Of a DNA stretch of 64,000 nt, positions 63,068-64,000 are shown one piece after another (the first letter of the stretch is position 1; each line of letters opens with the position of its first letter). Under the pieces are notes generated by a model. It was not told where the DNA came from, ran no database searches, and was given only the letters and a program-made list of their open reading frames with translations. The DNA comes from Brevibacterium sp. S111 (GTDB lineage: Bacteria; Actinomycetota; Actinomycetes; Actinomycetales; Brevibacteriaceae). The DNA is taken from positions 1 to 64,000 of the forward strand of contig NZ_RHFH01000009.1 of NCBI RefSeq assembly GCF_004745075.1, read 5' to 3'. The position numbers were made by a program, and so were the translations under genes.

Positions 63068-64000
63068 ATGACCACCAGCGATGTCGTCTCGCTGCTGAGG
63101 CAGATCGAGGACACCGGCCGCGACCCCCGTGGACCCGGCTACCAGCGTCCTGGGTTTTCCGCCACCGAACGCGAGCTGCGTGACTGGTTCCTCGCCGAGG
63201 CAGACCGCCGCGGTCTCGACACGGAGATCGACGCCAACGGCATCACCTGGGCCTGGGCCACCCCGCCCGGTGACAACGCCGTCGTCACCGGCTCCCATCT
63301 CGACTCCGTCCCCGGCGGCGGCGAGTTCGACGGGCCCCTCGGTGTCGCCTCGGCGCTGGCGGCTTTCGACGAGCTCAAGGCCACCGGCGCACTCGAACGG
63401 GCCACCCGGCCTCTGGCCCTGGCCGTGTTCCCCGAAGAGGAGGGCTCACGCTTCGGCGTCGCCTGCCTCGGCTCACGACTGCTCACCGGCGCCATCGAGG
63501 TCGACCGGGCACTCGGACTCAAGGACGCCGCAGGCGACACCTTCGCCGACGTCGCGACGAGCTATGGCCTCGACCCGGAACGGGTCGGGCGTGACCAGTC
63601 TCGGCTGGCCGGTATCGGTTCATTCATCGAACTCCATGTCGAACAGGGCCTCGGCCTGGCGGGCACCGATCAGGCCGTTGCCATCGGCTCCTCGATCATC
63701 GGCCACGGCCGCTGGCACTTCGCCTTCACCGGACAGGGCAACCACGCCGGGACGACGCCGATGAGCCACCGCGCCGACCCCGTCGTCACCGCCTCCCGGG
63801 TGATCGGGGATGTCCCGACCCTAGCGGCCGCCACTGACACGAGCGCCGTGGCCACCGTGGGACGGACCCTCATCCACCCGGGCGGGACGAACGTCATCGC
63901 CTCGGCCATGAGCTTCTGGCTCGACATCCGTCACGCCGACGACGCCGTCGTGACACAGGTGCTCGAGGCCATCAGCCGCCGCGCCCGCGAGCACGCCGCC
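63068..64000 (+). CDS. M20 Zn hydrolase, allantoate amidohydrolase-like (3' end outside the window)
   Basis: The open frame begins at an ATG after GGAG and runs off the window end at 311 residues without a stop. The metal site is intact: GSHLDSV (His77), GGEFDGPLGV (Asp88), PEEEGSRF (Glu pair near 125), ELHVEQG (His about 188) and GNHAGTTPM. A gene of this family sits in the hut cluster of many actinobacteria beside formimidoylglutamate deiminase. It probably handles an N-formyl- or N-formimino-glutamate-type intermediate, which I infer from context. It starts 84 bases after hutH and is likely cotranscribed. Confidence 0.88.
   Translation, partial: MTTSDVVSLLRQIEDTGRDPRGPGYQRPGFSATERELRDWFLAEADRRGLDTEIDANGITWAWATPPGDNAVVTGSHLDSVPGGGEFDGPLGVASALAAFDELKATGALERATRPLALAVFPEEEGSRFGVACLGSRLLTGAIEVDRALGLKDAAGDTFADVATSYGLDPERVGRDQSRLAGIGSFIELHVEQGLGLAGTDQAVAIGSSIIGHGRWHFAFTGQGNHAGTTPMSHRADPVVTASRVIGDVPTLAAATDTSAVATVGRTLIHPGGTNVIASAMSFWLDIRHADDAVVTQVLEAISRRAREHAA

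Noticed and set aside
61556-63298. 580-codon open frame antisense to hutH
   Set aside because: The plus strand encodes an intact HutH and the start of an M20 enzyme. The antisense translation is Gly/Val/Asp-rich and spans the gene boundary, as GC-rich shadows do.

Overview
The window is high-GC actinobacterial chromosome, gene-dense on both strands. It has no rRNA, tRNA, CRISPR array, phage or insertion sequence that I can recognise. The gene set (MHS-type transporters, a DUF222/HNH protein, a secretory lipase, a hut locus with an allantoate-amidohydrolase-like gene, a DUF3556 protein) and the codon usage fit Brevibacterium or a close relative best. This is an inference from gene content, not a measured placement.

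Region 1 (1-31.6 kb) is mostly catabolic. A leftward operon ridA / DUF1028 / M20 amidohydrolase / MHS transporter / aldehyde dehydrogenase (5.5 to 0.2 kb) faces its own LysR gene. It is followed by a flavoprotein monooxygenase-like gene, aspartate ammonia-lyase converging on aconitase, a Fic protein behind a perfect AT-rich palindrome, a SNF2 helicase, two zinc alcohol dehydrogenases, an SRPBCC protein, a HAD-family dehalogenase, small secreted and repeat proteins, and an amidohydrolase / RpiR / sodium symporter group. The RpiR group carries two matching TGCAA-N6-TTGCA sites. Next come a lipoprotein overlapping an OmpA-domain protein, an aminotransferase / PuuB-like oxidase pair, a cupin and a membrane protein.

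Region 2 (31.6-46.3 kb) holds a second aminotransferase, lgt, the DUF222/HNH protein, and a second LysR / MHS / M20 hydrolase / amidase cassette resembling the first. A secretory lipase and an NCS1 permease follow. From about 34 kb onward, intergenic regions repeatedly contain short tandem repeats of unrelated sequence and period (6, 16, 20, 22, 23, 28, 32 and 69 bp). I saw none of these in the first 31 kb.

Region 3 (46.3-64 kb) contains a thiolase with a LysR gene, a RibD-like reductase, and the histidine utilisation locus: hutU, then hutI-hutH and a truncated M20 hydrolase at the window edge. hutU is separated from hutI by about 7.8 kb carrying a lipid-type cluster: HSDL2-like SDR, CrtI-like FAD oxidoreductase, DUF3556 membrane protein, PucR-type regulator and acyl-CoA ligase. 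An 18-bp operator-like palindrome (TGTCCGA-AATA-TCGGACA type) lies upstream of hutU, of hutI and of the NCS1 permease. This suggests one regulon that includes the permease. The DUF3556 cluster and this operator set are the most promising unexplored features here.
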